DNA of 64,000 nt from Leptotrichia trevisanii DSM 22070 (GCF_000482505.1 NZ_AXVL01000017.1:23336-87335), one strand, 5' to 3'. Numbered from the stretch's first letter, positions 48,149 through 58,182 are shown. Notes: generated from the letters alone by a model not told the origin. Made by a program: numbers and translations.

Positions 48149-48225
48149 TCGGAGCATTTTTATGTGCTGGCAAAATTATTTGAGCGACAGCAAGTTTTTT
48201 GTTAGTACATAAAAATGCCGTAGAC
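48149..48225 (+). ncRNA. Long stem-loop, plus-strand sense by G-U pairs
   Basis: GCATTTTTATGTGCTGGC (48155-48172) pairs at all 18 positions with GTTAGTACATAAAAATGC (48201-48218), with three G-U pairs in which the plus strand supplies G on the 5' arm and U on the 3' arm. Four more A-T pairs extend it inward to 22 bp, and GTC/GAC closes it outside an internal loop. On the minus strand the same positions would be A-C mismatches, so the folded product is plus-strand RNA. No promoter is identified. Confidence 0.5.
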
Positions 48226-48353
48226 TAGCCATCGGTATTGTATAGCAATCTTGCCACAATTTTAATTATCAGGATAAACCTTTACTGCAAGATAAGGATT
48301 TGCAGTAATGAACAATCCTGCAAAACAAAAAAGAAAAAGCATATAAATTATAA
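48224..48353. repeat. 130-bp dispersed repeat, copy A
   Basis: About four fifths identical by eye to 62463-62594 in the same orientation; the longest shared blocks are TAGCAATCTTGCCACAAT and GCAAGATAAGGATTTGC. It contains a stem of ACTGCAA with TTGCAGT that copy B keeps only with one G-U pair, and an outer CAGGAT/ATCCTG. It ends 15 bases from the stop of the kinase-like gene. No coding frame is conserved between copies. Confidence 0.7.
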
Positions 48354-48368
48354 GTGTTATAAAATTTC

Positions 48369-48902
48369 TCATTTTTGTTCATTAATATATTGTATAAATT
48401 CTGGTGTTTTGGACCAATATTTAATTCCCCAATTTTCAAAATTCCACTCTTCCATGTAATCATTGCATTCAAAGTCGATATAATAGACAAGTTCATTTTG
48501 TACAACAAAATTAGTTGGAAAGTAATCTATATTGGTATTTGAAAGATATAGAAGTCTACACATTTCCTTTAATTGTTCAATATATTGAGCTACTGTACGA
48601 TCATTTTTTACCATATCAAAAATTGTATCTCCTTCAATGTATTCTTTAAGAATCCGTTCATTCTCAATATCCACATCAAACATTTCAGGCATTCGTATTC
48701 CTATTGAACTTAGCCGCCCATAATCATTTATCTCTGCTTCAATTTTATTCCCAAACTGATAGTAATCACAAGGTTCATGATGAATCTGCTTTAAAACATA
48801 CTTTTGCTTTCCATCTGTAACTAAATACGAATAGCCACTTTTTCCTTTTCCTAACAGCTTTATTATTTTATACTCAGAATCATTAACTTGCATAAGTTTC
48901 AT
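48369..48902 (-). CDS. Small kinase-like protein
   Basis: A 177-residue protein with the protein-kinase/APH fold in short form: a glycine loop LLGKGKSGYSYLV, the lysine in YVLKQI, an acidic helix segment, NIDYFPTNFVV with Asp and Asn at catalytic-loop positions, and YIDFECND at the metal-binding position. These match the aminoglycoside or choline phosphotransferase-like and lipopolysaccharide-kinase-like groups rather than a Ser/Thr receptor kinase. Substrate unknown. It stands alone on the minus strand. Confidence 0.7.
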   Translation of the reverse strand: MKLMQVNDSEYKIIKLLGKGKSGYSYLVTDGKQKYVLKQIHHEPCDYYQFGNKIEAEINDYGRLSSIGIRMPEMFDVDIENERILKEYIEGDTIFDMVKNDRTVAQYIEQLKEMCRLLYLSNTNIDYFPTNFVVQNELVYYIDFECNDYMEEWNFENWGIKYWSKTPEFIQYINEQK

Positions 48903-49063
48903 AAATTATCTCATATGATAAATATATAAAATATCACATTCTCCTTTCTTTTTTTATTTTTAAATTATAACCTATTTTTCAAAATAAAGTAAAATTTATA
49001 TAACTTCTCATATCTCCCAAAGATTTTTTACAAATAAAAGTATTTCCCAGCCAAAAACGACTC

Positions 49064-49375
49064 CTATTCTATTAAAGTTCCAATTATTCTTTGAACACTT
49101 CTTTGGAAAATATGTCGTGTTGAACTTCCTTCAATTACGGCAATGCAGGCAACTGCTACCCAATATGGATTTGTCAAATTCAGACAGTAAAAAAAAACTA
49201 TCAGACAAGTTGACAATGTTCCAAAAGTTAAATAACCTATATTTTCTACAATTTTAGGTTATTTGACAATAATCCTATTAATATCAGCACTGCCATGGCT
49301 AAATTGCCAATAAAGGCAAATCTTTTGTAGCATTTATTTTTTCTAATTTTAAAATCTCACTTGAAATTTTCTTTC
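49064..49375 (-). pseudogene. Relic of a FUSC-family membrane transporter
   Basis: Translating the minus strand in shifting frames gives RFAFIGNLAMAVLILIGLLS, then ENIGYLTFGTLSTCLIVFF and NPYWVAVACIAVIEGSSTRHIFQRSV, RIIGTLIE, ending at a TAG at 49064. The segment NPYWVAVA to QRS is the signature of the FUSC (aromatic-acid-exporter-like) family. The frame changes between the first and second parts, internal stops occur, and the C-terminal half is absent. A ribosome-binding site (GGAGGG) with a Lys/Ser-rich start remains at about 49375. Confidence 0.7.
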
Positions 49376-49533
49376 CTCCCTTCTAAATAAATCATTCCTA
49401 CTAGCATTTTCCCCCTTTTTAGTTATCCTATTTCCCCTTCCTGTTCAATTATTTTCTACCATAATTTTACCACGTACCTTGTCTATTTCAAAATTCTTTT
49501 TCTTGACAGAGCAAAAAATTTATTCTCAAAGTA

Positions 49534-49562
49534 TTGATTTTTCAAAAAAAATTTGTTATAAT
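49534..49562 (+). promoter_or_regulatory. Plus-strand promoter of a candidate small RNA
   Basis: TTGATT, 17 bp, TATAAT on the plus strand; the gene nearest on this strand is several kb away. Confidence 0.65.
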
Positions 49563-49568
49563 TACATT

Positions 49569-49667
49569 GTTAATATTATTATTAATCTTTTCATATATCA
49601 CAACCGAAGAAAAAAATTGGTCATAAAAGGCAGTCCATATACCTCTTTCTCGTGGACTGTTTTTTAT
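49569..49667 (+). ncRNA. Candidate intergenic small RNA of about 100 nt
   Basis: A strong promoter is followed, about 60 bases later, by a Rho-independent terminator: CAGTCCA (49631-49637) pairs with TGGACTG (49653-49659) around a 15-base loop, then TTTTTT. No ORF of conserved character lies between, although a frame crosses the region. The region does not match a family I recognise. Start and end are estimated from the promoter and the T tract. Confidence 0.5.
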
Positions 49668-49694
49668 TTACTATTTTTTTAAAATAAAATTTAT

Positions 49695-49726
49695 ACAAAA
49701 CAAGGAGCCGATAAATTCAGCTCCTC
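49695..49726 (-). terminator. Terminator after the GH13 gene
   Basis: AGGAGC and GCTCCT form a 6-bp stem with an 11-base loop, followed in the minus direction by TTGTTTTG. It lies 36 bases after the GH13 stop, convergent with the small-RNA terminator. Confidence 0.6.
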
Positions 49727-49761
49727 AATTTTTTATACATATTTTCACTTTACAATACTGT

Positions 49762-52700
49762 TTATTCGTAATCTCCATCTATCCTAACTTTTCGCAAAAT
49801 CATTCCTTCCTTAGCTTTTAAATCCAACTTGATTTTTCCTGTCGAACCTGTTCTGAATGTTCTGCCTTCTGTTACCAAATCAATAAATCTCTCATCCTGA
49901 TAATTTGTTTCAAATTCCACATTTTCCCAGCTGTTAAATGAATTATTTATTATAACAATAATTGTATGATCTTCAATTACTCTTTCGTATACAATTATTT
50001 CCCTGTCGTTATCAGCGAATATTTCCCTGAATTTACCATAAACAAGAGTTTTATTTTCCAGTCTTATTCTTATTAACTTTTTGTACCATTCAAATAAATC
50101 ACTATCAACTTTTTGCTGGTAAACTTCATTCTGGTTAATGTGTGACGGATTTTTTTCATCATCGTACATAAATTCCTTCCATAACATCGGTTTTCGGCAG
50201 TATGGATCCGTTGCTCCCCACATTCCTACCTCATCACCGTAAAACAGCATTGGTGCACCAATATATGTCATTTGGAATATTGAAATTAATTTTAATATGT
50301 CCTTTGGCTTGATTGGACTGTTTCGCCAGTCTATTGTTGTGTTTGGATGATAGTTTGAGGCTAGATCGGGACGTATTCCATTGTATCCTTTTTCAAGCTG
50401 TTTTCCTTCTTCCAGATTTCTCCCGATTACATCATTTACAATTCTTGAATAAAGTCTGTCGGTATCATGTGAACCATTCAAATTTTGACTTGCCTGTAAG
50501 GCCTGATATGGATACCAAGTTCTTTTTTCACGCAGTTCATTGAAAAAGTCCTGTGCTTTCAGTTTATACCTTACTCCACCTTCTCGACTTTGATTTACAA
50601 AGAAACCAATAACTGTTTTTAACCATTCATAGTTCATTACAGTGTCAAATTTGTTTCCACCGTTAATGTCGCCTGCAGCATTTCCCCAAAGTTCCGCAGT
50701 AATGTAGGAATCTGTCTTGCTGCCTTTTACAACTTCACGCCATTCATTCCAGAAATTCTGATTTTCAAGACAGTTTGGTACATCAAGACGCCATCCATCA
50801 ATTCCATCATCTTCCATCCAGTTTTCACTTTCTTTTCCGTCAGGCCCATACATCCATTTTCTCGTAATATTAAAAATATACTCTTTATATTCCTGATTAA
50901 ACGAGTTAAATTCAGGTAGCGTGTCAAATCCTCCCCAAGCATTGTAAATAGTCCTCTTTCTATTTGCAATAAGAGTTTCGTATGCCTGCTCCTTGCTCAT
51001 TTCATCAGTTATCGGCACATGCTGTCCAAAATCCGTAAATTTATACCAGTCCTTATATTTAGAATTTTCCCCATCAGCAAGCACCATATTAAATGTCCAA
51101 TGTTCACTGCTACTATGATTGAAAACCCCGTCAAATATTACACGGATACCATTTTTATGAAATTCCTTTATCAAATCCACCATTATCAAGTCTGACTCCG
51201 TCCACACCCAAGTTGATGGATCTTCTGTTTCTCCATAGCCATTTTTTCCACGATTTTCACCATTCAGGTTTACTTCCAGAAGTTTTAGCTCGCTGCTTGT
51301 CGAAGCCTTGTTTCCAAGCACATCCACATACGATTTATTCCCGTATTTATTATTTTTATTAATTTCCACATCATGAGTTTTTCCACTTGTCTTTATCGTC
51401 CCAAAGTCTGGTGAAATATGTCTAAAGTCATTTGCCCCATATTTATGGTTCTGATATGAGAAAAACACTGGATTTAGCCATACGGCATTAATTCCGAGTT
51501 CCTTCATATATGGTATTTTTTCTTTTATTCCCTGTAAATCTCCACCATACATTCTGGCATATTTTAAGCTGTAATCAATTTCACGCTCCCCCAATTTTTC
51601 CCAGACTACCTGTTCCCTGAAATCAGCAGTCCAACGGTTTCTATCAAACTGCCCAATTACATTGTTACTTTTTTCCCATCTATAGTCCTCTATGAAGTTC
51701 TGTTCATGAAGCCTGTTTGGTTTAAATGCTTCTGGCCCAAACTCATTGAAAATTGGATCATTGTAATGATTTCCATTGTAAAATCTGTCTGGGAAAATAT
51801 TGTACCAGATTGCCTCTTTTGCCCAGTTTGGTACATCAAATAGCTGTATATCCTTAGAAGTTGTATTTACAATTAATCTTTTTGGCTTGCTGTAACTCAA
51901 TGTTTTTCCGTTAAAATACGCTCTTGAGCCGTTATCTTCAAGAATAAAATAATACAAAAGTTTTTTTGCCTCTTTACCAAAATTTATTATTCTTTCAAAA
52001 TAATCAAATCCGTTTGTCTTATCCTGATACCTTTCCAGCTCATAAATCATCTCATAATTATCTTCCTCATGTAAAACAACACTAATATAAGCTCGTTCCA
52101 CATCATTCATCTGAGTTCTTATTTTAAACTCATATTCGTTGTCTGAAAGCTTGTTAAAATATTGCAAACTGTCATAATTATGCACAATAGCCTTCAAATT
52201 CGTATTTTTATCAATCGCTTCATATACAAATTTTCCAGTTCCCAAATCTCCTTGTGGAAACAATGCTCCGTTTTCTCCAATTATCAATTTTTTATTTTCA
52301 TTTTCAGGATACCATTTCCCGTCAATCAGATATTTGTATTCATAAACTCCCTCAGGCGAAGCCAGTATCACTTCATAATTTGTTCCTTCAAAATGATGAA
52401 TAGGCTCAGTATCAGGCTTCCAGTTATTAAAGTTCCCTGCAATTTCAACTTTATCAGCCTTTTCCAATCCAAAATCAGCAATATCCAAATTCATTCTGTA
52501 AAATTTCATTTTTGTTAATGAAATCGTCTTTTTTGAAGGATAATATTCTACATAGATATCTATTCCTTTTTGAAATCCAGTTATTGATTTTGGTGGCAAA
52601 TTATCATCTACCACAGCCTCAAATCTTTTTGCAAATGGAGCAGTATGGCTATAAGTTACTCCGCTTATAACACCACTTTCCTCGTTTTTTATTTCAAAAA

Positions 52701-52815
52701 AATAGCTTCCTGATTCAACATTTCCCCATTTGTATATAAAATTTTCCCAATTCTGTTTTAAGTTCTCTTCCTTATAAAATTTGTTGTCCTTATAAATTAC
52801 AATTTTATAGCCCAT
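49762..52815 (-). CDS. Large GH13 alpha-glucan hydrolase (neopullulanase / cyclomaltodextrinase type)
   Basis: A 1017-residue enzyme without signal peptide, so probably cytoplasmic. The first 100 residues form a beta domain; about residue 125 begins an E-set/CBM48-like segment (VEIAGNFNNWKPDTEP, GVYEYKYLIDGKWYPE); about 225-330 resembles CBM34; the GH13 barrel starts near WAKEAIWYNIFPDRFYNG. The catalytic aspartate is in DGWRLDVPN near residue 678, the acid/base in ITAELWGNA near 706, and the transition-state aspartate in GSHDTDR near 784. It would cut maltodextrins, pullulan or cyclodextrins. The doubled starch-binding front end makes it longer than typical enzymes of about 580 residues. Confidence 0.88.
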   Translation of the reverse strand: MGYKIVIYKDNKFYKEENLKQNWENFIYKWGNVESGSYFFEIKNEESGVISGVTYSHTAPFAKRFEAVVDDNLPPKSITGFQKGIDIYVEYYPSKKTISLTKMKFYRMNLDIADFGLEKADKVEIAGNFNNWKPDTEPIHHFEGTNYEVILASPEGVYEYKYLIDGKWYPENENKKLIIGENGALFPQGDLGTGKFVYEAIDKNTNLKAIVHNYDSLQYFNKLSDNEYEFKIRTQMNDVERAYISVVLHEEDNYEMIYELERYQDKTNGFDYFERIINFGKEAKKLLYYFILEDNGSRAYFNGKTLSYSKPKRLIVNTTSKDIQLFDVPNWAKEAIWYNIFPDRFYNGNHYNDPIFNEFGPEAFKPNRLHEQNFIEDYRWEKSNNVIGQFDRNRWTADFREQVVWEKLGEREIDYSLKYARMYGGDLQGIKEKIPYMKELGINAVWLNPVFFSYQNHKYGANDFRHISPDFGTIKTSGKTHDVEINKNNKYGNKSYVDVLGNKASTSSELKLLEVNLNGENRGKNGYGETEDPSTWVWTESDLIMVDLIKEFHKNGIRVIFDGVFNHSSSEHWTFNMVLADGENSKYKDWYKFTDFGQHVPITDEMSKEQAYETLIANRKRTIYNAWGGFDTLPEFNSFNQEYKEYIFNITRKWMYGPDGKESENWMEDDGIDGWRLDVPNCLENQNFWNEWREVVKGSKTDSYITAELWGNAAGDINGGNKFDTVMNYEWLKTVIGFFVNQSREGGVRYKLKAQDFFNELREKRTWYPYQALQASQNLNGSHDTDRLYSRIVNDVIGRNLEEGKQLEKGYNGIRPDLASNYHPNTTIDWRNSPIKPKDILKLISIFQMTYIGAPMLFYGDEVGMWGATDPYCRKPMLWKEFMYDDEKNPSHINQNEVYQQKVDSDLFEWYKKLIRIRLENKTLVYGKFREIFADNDREIIVYERVIEDHTIIVIINNSFNSWENVEFETNYQDERFIDLVTEGRTFRTGSTGKIKLDLKAKEGMILRKVRIDGDYE

Positions 52816-52843
52816 TTTTTTCTCCTAATTATCTACTCATTCT

Positions 52844-54217
52844 TTAATCTAACTCAAAAAATACTTTGTAAGCCCTATATGTTTCATACAAGTCAGCTTT
52901 TGATGAAATTTCAAACAAGGAATGCATTGATATAAGTGCAGGCCCTGCATCTATCGTTCTAATTCCATAGTAAGCCAGAAATTTAGCTACAGTTCCTCCA
53001 CCACCTTCATCTACCTTTCCAAAGCCTCCAGACTGATATTTAATTTCATTTTTGTCAAATATCTGTCTTATTTCCTGAATAAATTCCGCATCAGCATCAT
53101 TTGCCATAACTTTTCCACGGCTTCCTGTATATTTTGCAAACGCCAGTCCATAAGACAACCGTGCCACATTTTCCATATCGTGAACTGATTTAAACACTGG
53201 ATTAAGTGCAGCCGTAACATCTGACGACAATGCCTTAGAATTCCACAAAGTTTCCCTCAATATCTGATCATTGTAATTTTTTTCAGTAAGTGAAAGCATT
53301 TTCCCAACAACATATTCAGGCAATGTTGACTTCAAGCTCGTAGAACCTTCGCTTCCAATTTCTTCTTTATCTGTCAAATAAATCATAACAGTTTTCTCAG
53401 TTTCCTTAATATCAAACAAGGCTCTAAGCGAAGTATATGCACAAATTCTGTCATCTTGACCATATCCTCCAATCATGCTCTTATCAAGCCCCACATCCCG
53501 CAATTTTCCAGCAGGTACAACTTCCAGCTCCGCTGTAAAGAAATCATCTTCCTCTATTCCATAATCCTTTTTCAATTTATCCAGCACAAACTGCTTTATT
53601 TTTTTATTCACATTCTCATCATTTAAAGGCATATTTCCAAATAGCAGTTTTAATTCTTCGCCTTTAATAACTTCCCTTGCTTTTCTGTCATCCTGAACAT
53701 TATACGCCAGATGCGGCAATATATCAGGCATACTGAATACAGGCTCGTCATCTTTTTCCCCAATTGAAAGTGTAACTTTTTCTCCATTTTTTAAGAAAAC
53801 AACACCATGCAATGCTAATGGAGTCGCAGCCCATTGATATTTTTTGATTCCACCATAATAATGCGTATTTAAAAGTGCAAATTCCTCGTCTTCCATTATT
53901 GGATTAGGCTTTAAGTCCAGTCTTGGTGAATCCACATGGGAAACAATCATATTAATCCCGCTTTTTATATCATTTCCGACAATTACCGCAATGATATTTT
54001 TATTTCTGTTGTTAAAATAAATTTTATCCCCTTTTTTCAATTCACTTTTTTCATTAATATTGACAAAGCCATTTTTTTCAAGTTCCTTTTCTGTCAAATT
54101 CACAAATTCTCTCTCTGTTTTGGCAGAATCCAAATATTTTTTATAATCTTCAGCAAAGTCAAAAATTACTCTTTTTTGTTCATCTGTATAATTTTTCCAC
54201 AAATTTTCCTTTGTCAT
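52844..54217 (-). CDS. M18 family aminopeptidase
   Basis: A zinc aminopeptidase of family M18 that removes N-terminal residues, often acidic ones. The 457 residues include the metal histidine and aspartate in VSHVDSPRLDLKPNP, the TDKEEIGSEGSTS motif with the catalytic glutamate, ANDADAEF, and the C-terminal histidine in ALISMHSLFE. Length fits the bacterial ApeA-like type. It lies 28 bases upstream of the GH13 gene and may be cotranscribed. Confidence 0.92.
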   Translation of the reverse strand: MTKENLWKNYTDEQKRVIFDFAEDYKKYLDSAKTEREFVNLTEKELEKNGFVNINEKSELKKGDKIYFNNRNKNIIAVIVGNDIKSGINMIVSHVDSPRLDLKPNPIMEDEEFALLNTHYYGGIKKYQWAATPLALHGVVFLKNGEKVTLSIGEKDDEPVFSMPDILPHLAYNVQDDRKAREVIKGEELKLLFGNMPLNDENVNKKIKQFVLDKLKKDYGIEEDDFFTAELEVVPAGKLRDVGLDKSMIGGYGQDDRICAYTSLRALFDIKETEKTVMIYLTDKEEIGSEGSTSLKSTLPEYVVGKMLSLTEKNYNDQILRETLWNSKALSSDVTAALNPVFKSVHDMENVARLSYGLAFAKYTGSRGKVMANDADAEFIQEIRQIFDKNEIKYQSGGFGKVDEGGGGTVAKFLAYYGIRTIDAGPALISMHSLFEISSKADLYETYRAYKVFFELD

Positions 54218-54251
54218 TTTCTACATCCTTTCCAAAGTCAACAAAATATAC

Positions 54252-54297
54252 AACAAAAGATGGCGACTTGAAAAAATATCCCAAATCAGCCACCTTC
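54252..54297 (-). terminator. Terminator after pgi
   Basis: AAGGTGGC and GCCATCTT (8 bp, one G-U) around a 24-base loop, followed in the minus direction by TTGTTG. Confidence 0.5.
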
Positions 54298-54332
54298 TTT
54301 CCTAATTAAATTAATTTTTCAATTTACATAAT

Positions 54333-55688
54333 TTATTTAACTTCGTTCAATTTTTTTTCCAATTCTTTTCCAGCTTCTTCATATCCTGGTTTTCCTAACA
54401 ATGCAAACATATTTTTCTTGTATGCTTCCACTCCAGGCTGATCAAACGGATTTACACCTAAAAGGTATCCGCTTACTCCACACGCTTTTTCAAAGAAGTA
54501 GAATGTGTATCCCAAATGATAAGGAGTTACTTCAGGAATGTTTACTCCCAAATTAGGCACATTTCCGTCAACGTGTGCCAGTATTACTCCATCAGTCGCT
54601 TTTTTGTTTACGTAATCCAATGTTTTTCCAGCGATAAAGTTTAGTCCATCAAGATTATCCTTGTCGCTTTCAATTGTAAATTCCACTTCTGGTTTTCCAA
54701 TAGAAACTACTGTTTCAAAGAACAATCTTTTCCCTTCCTGAATATATTGTCCCAATGAATGCAAGTCTGCTGAAAAATCTGCCGAAGTTGGATACAAACC
54801 TTTTCCATCTTTCCCTTCAGATTCTCCAAACAATTGTTTCCACCATTCTGCCAAATAATGAACTCTTGGCTCATAATTTACCATTAATTCCAAGTCTTTT
54901 CCTTTTCTATGCAAAATATTTCTAACAGCTGCATATTGTAAAGCCTGATTTTCGTCCATATCCTTTTTCGAAAAATCATTCATCGCATCTTTTGCTCCAG
55001 CCATCAAGTCATCAATATTAATTCCAGCTGCAGCGATTGGTAAAAGTCCTACTGCAGTTAATACAGAAAATCTTCCACCAACATTGTCAGGTACAACAAA
55101 AGTTTCATATCCTTCAGCTGTAGCAAGTGTTTTTAATGCTCCTTTTTCCTTATCTGTTGTAGCATAAATTCTTTTTGCAGCTTCTTCTTTTCCATATTTT
55201 TCTTCCAGCATTTTTTTGAACACTCTGAATGCAATCGCAGGTTCAGTCGTAGTCCCAGATTTTGAAATTACATTTACTGAAAAATCCCTATCTCCAACAA
55301 CTTCAATTAAATGTTGTAAATAAACACCGCTCATATTTGTCCCTGCAAAGTAGATTTCTGGAGTTTTTCTTTTATCTTTTGGCAAGTTATTGTAAAAGCT
55401 GTGTGATAAAAACTCAATTGCAGCCTTTGCCCCTAAATATGATCCTCCTATTCCAATTACAACTAAAACTTCTGAATCATTTTTAATTTTTTCAGCTGCC
55501 TTTTTTATTCTGACAAACTCATCCTTGTCATAATTTTCAGGCAAGTCAACCCATCCTAAAAAATCATTTCCTGCTCCACTTTTTGAAGTCAGCACTTCAT
55601 TTGCCAACTCTACATACGGTTTAATCTGTTTTAATTCATTTTCGTTAAAAAAATTTTTTGCAAATTGATAATTAAAATTCAATTTCAT
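54333..55688 (-). CDS. pgi: Glucose-6-phosphate isomerase
   Basis: Interconverts glucose-6-phosphate and fructose-6-phosphate in glycolysis. The 451 residues are of the short Gram-positive-like type, with [26 protein letters not shown] in the sugar-binding site, and [15 protein letters not shown]. It connects GH1, GH13 and nagBA products with glycolysis. A T-rich leader of about 100 bases precedes it; no promoter is clear. Confidence 0.97.
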   Translation of the reverse strand: MKLNFNYQFAKNFFNENELKQIKPYVELANEVLTSKSGAGNDFLGWVDLPENYDKDEFVRIKKAAEKIKNDSEVLVVIGIGGSYLGAKAAIEFLSHSFYNNLPKDKRKTPEIYFAGTNMSGVYLQHLIEVVGDRDFSVNVISKSGTTTEPAIAFRVFKKMLEEKYGKEEAAKRIYATTDKEKGALKTLATAEGYETFVVPDNVGGRFSVLTAVGLLPIAAAGINIDDLMAGAKDAMNDFSKKDMDENQALQYAAVRNILHRKGKDLELMVNYEPRVHYLAEWWKQLFGESEGKDGKGLYPTSADFSADLHSLGQYIQEGKRLFFETVVSIGKPEVEFTIESDKDNLDGLNFIAGKTLDYVNKKATDGVILAHVDGNVPNLGVNIPEVTPYHLGYTFYFFEKACGVSGYLLGVNPFDQPGVEAYKKNMFALLGKPGYEEAGKELEKKLNEVK

Positions 55689-56089
55689 TTTCTTTTATCT
55701 CCTTAATATACATATTTTATTTCCCAGATTCCCTGAAAATCAAAAAATCCCTGTCATTTCACACATAGTAATCCAACTTTAAAATTGAACAAAATTATAA
55801 ATTTAAAAACTTAAATCTTTTTTTCAATTAAAGTATAACAAAAAAAGTATTTTTTTTCAAATTTTTCTATCATATTTTTAGATTTTTAAAAATTTTTTCT
55901 AAAAATTTTAAATTTTATCACATATGCCCTGTATTATATTCAAAATCGGACTTGTTCCAGTTGGATAAATTCAAGACTTTTAATCTCAGCTTTAAAATCG
56001 TTCTGCTGTGCTTGCATTTTTTATATTGAACTAATTAAGGCTAAATAAATTTAAGATTTTAATAAAATAGTCACAACTTTAAATTTAAT
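55689..56089. other. Intergenic region between nagA and pgi
   Basis: About 400 AT-rich bases with no ORF, hairpin or repeat that I can support. Transcripts from nagA would run into it; no terminator is visible near the nagA stop. Confidence 0.5.
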
Positions 56090-57241
56090 TTATTCATATC
56101 TTGTTAAATTTCCCTTGCTTACAGTTCCCTTAACATTAAAATTATCATCAAAATATGTCAAATCCGCAAAATATCCTTCCTTTATAAATCCATATTTTTG
56201 ATCCACAGCCACAGCTTCAGCAGGATAGGAAGTAGCCATTCTAAGTGCTTCCTCAAGCGAAACATGCACCTTTTCCACAAGATTTTTTATCCCCTCAATC
56301 ATAACAAGCGCTGAACCTCCCAAAGTTCCTTCTGGCGAAACACATTTTCCATTTTTATATAAAACTCGATTCCCTTCAAACATAAATTCCGTCATATTAT
56401 CAGTTCCAGCAGGACTAACCGCATCCGTCACAAGATAAAGTCTGTCCTTCAATATTTTCTTAGCAATTTCCACGGAAGCAAAATCCATATGAAGCCCATC
56501 AACTATTATCCCGCAATTTGTCGTATCATTATTGAATAAAAACCCTACAACTCCAGGCTCTCTCGAATCCAACGCCCTCATTGCATTATATAAATGTGTC
56601 GCACAGTTAAAATAGTCTTTCTTTTCCATGCATTCCTTATAAGTTGCATTCGTATGCCCCACAGCGATATTAATCCCCCCCTTTTTCAATTTTTCAAGAT
56701 GTTCAATCTTAGCCTTTTCAGGAGCTATTGTTATTATTTTCGTAGCCTCAGTCCCTGCATCCGCTATTTTTTGTACCATTTCATCAGACAGGACTCTTAT
56801 ATATTCAGGACGGTGAATCCCCTTTTTCTCAACACTTATATACGGTCCTTCAATATGAAGTCCCAAAACTCCAATTTCCTCCTTATCCTTCATTTCCTTC
56901 ATAAGATTCAGAGCTTTTTCTATTTTCTCATCTGGAGAAGTTATAAGCGTTGGTAAAAACGAAGTACATCCGTATCTTTTATTAGTCTCATTCATTATCT
57001 CAAGTGTTTTTCTCGAAATATCATCATTAAACAGCACTCCTCCACATCCGTTAATCTGCAAGTCAATAAACCCTGGCGACAATACCATCCCTTTGACATC
57101 AACTACTTCCTGATTTTCCACTTCCTTTTCCTCAATCAAATCAAAATCTGTTACTTTTTTTATAAATTTCCCCTCTAAAACAACCGCATTTTCCCCAATA
57201 AACTTCTCCCCATCAAAAATTTTCGCATTTTTTATAATCAT
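56090..57241 (-). CDS. nagA: N-acetylglucosamine-6-phosphate deacetylase
   Basis: Removes acetate from GlcNAc-6-phosphate to give GlcN-6-phosphate. The 383 residues have the amidohydrolase fold with IDLQINGCGG in place of the H-x-H pair, HIEGPYIS with the metal glutamate, VGHTNATY and CATHLYNAM with metal histidines, and VTDAVSPAG with the catalytic aspartate. It follows nagB with 15 bases between, as an operon. Confidence 0.95.
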   Translation of the reverse strand: MIIKNAKIFDGEKFIGENAVVLEGKFIKKVTDFDLIEEKEVENQEVVDVKGMVLSPGFIDLQINGCGGVLFNDDISRKTLEIMNETNKRYGCTSFLPTLITSPDEKIEKALNLMKEMKDKEEIGVLGLHIEGPYISVEKKGIHRPEYIRVLSDEMVQKIADAGTEATKIITIAPEKAKIEHLEKLKKGGINIAVGHTNATYKECMEKKDYFNCATHLYNAMRALDSREPGVVGFLFNNDTTNCGIIVDGLHMDFASVEIAKKILKDRLYLVTDAVSPAGTDNMTEFMFEGNRVLYKNGKCVSPEGTLGGSALVMIEGIKNLVEKVHVSLEEALRMATSYPAEAVAVDQKYGFIKEGYFADLTYFDDNFNVKGTVSKGNLTRYE

Positions 57242-57256
57242 CTCAACAATTCCTCT

Positions 57257-58090
57257 CTATTTTGCTAATTCAATCAAATATTTTTTATACTCTTCCAAAT
57301 CCAAGTTCTTAGCTTCAATTTCCTTAAAATACCTATATGTCTTAACCTTTATATCTGAAGCCGCCATCTCATCAATTACCAGTACCGCCCTTCTGTGCAG
57401 CTGTAAAGCCGAGATCGTCCAAAGATGGTTTACTCCGCCTTCTACCCCATGATAAACAGCACGAGCCTTTTTGTAGCCATTCGCAAGAATCATAACTTCC
57501 TTTGAGTCCATAAGCGTTCCTACACCAATTGTCAAGGCTAGTTTTGGCACTTTTTCAATGTCATTGTCAAAAAATCTTGAATTTGCCAAAATTGTATCAT
57601 AAGTTAGATCCTTGTCCCTTGTATGTGAAGAAAGCGACGAACCTGGCTCATTAAATGCTATATGTCCATCTTCTCCGACTCCACCTAAAAACAGCTGGAT
57701 ACCTCCAACTCTTTTTATTTTTCCCTCATAATCTTGACATTCCTTTTCCAAATCTTTCGCACATCCATCCAGAATATTTATATTTTCTTTTTTTATATCA
57801 ATATACTTAAAAAAGTTTTCAATCATAAAATAATGATAACTTTGCGGATCTTCTGGCTTTAATCCCACATACTCATCCATATTAAAAGTCACGACATTTT
57901 CAAATGACAATATTTTCTCATTGTACAAATTTATCAGTTCCTTATAAGTCGCAAGCGGTGTAGAACCAGTAGGAAGCCCCAGCACAAAAGGCTTTTCCTT
58001 TGTAGGCCTAAATTTTAATATTTTTTTCGCTATCTGATATGCACTCCATCTTGCAACTTCATCAGCATTTTTCAAAATAATTACACGCAT
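57257..58090 (-). CDS. nagB: Glucosamine-6-phosphate deaminase
   Basis: Converts GlcN-6-phosphate to fructose-6-phosphate and ammonia. The 277 residues include [24 protein letters not shown] with the catalytic aspartate, and [17 protein letters not shown]. The length is like the enterobacterial allosteric enzyme rather than the short 240-residue type. First gene of nagBA, behind a strong promoter. Confidence 0.96.
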   Translation of the reverse strand: MRVIILKNADEVARWSAYQIAKKILKFRPTKEKPFVLGLPTGSTPLATYKELINLYNEKILSFENVVTFNMDEYVGLKPEDPQSYHYFMIENFFKYIDIKKENINILDGCAKDLEKECQDYEGKIKRVGGIQLFLGGVGEDGHIAFNEPGSSLSSHTRDKDLTYDTILANSRFFDNDIEKVPKLALTIGVGTLMDSKEVMILANGYKKARAVYHGVEGGVNHLWTISALQLHRRAVLVIDEMAASDIKVKTYRYFKEIEAKNLDLEEYKKYLIELAK

Positions 58091-58154
58091 TCAATTCACT
58101 TCCTTTAATATTTTTTAAAAATTTAAATTTTCATTAAAAACAACTCTTACCATT

Positions 58155-58182
58155 ATTATATAACCTTTTTTAATTATGTCAA
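58155..58182 (-). promoter_or_regulatory. Promoter of nagBA
   Basis: The minus strand reads TTGACA, 16 bp, TATAAT, both hexamers perfect. The leader of about 60 bases holds no obvious hairpin. Confidence 0.75.

Larger units (their letters stand above)
47839..48368. other. 530-bp intergenic region with structured repeat
   Basis: No complete gene. It holds a 38-codon minus-strand stretch with no start codon near 47911-48030 (ending LKHKLEALEIYL), which may be a gene relic, then the stem at 48155-48218 and the repeat at 48224-48353 described separately. Confidence 0.6.

Noticed and set aside
49479..49682. Plus-strand 67-codon ORF
   Set aside because: It runs through promoter hexamers and a terminator hairpin, is composed of AT-driven residues and has no ribosome-binding site.
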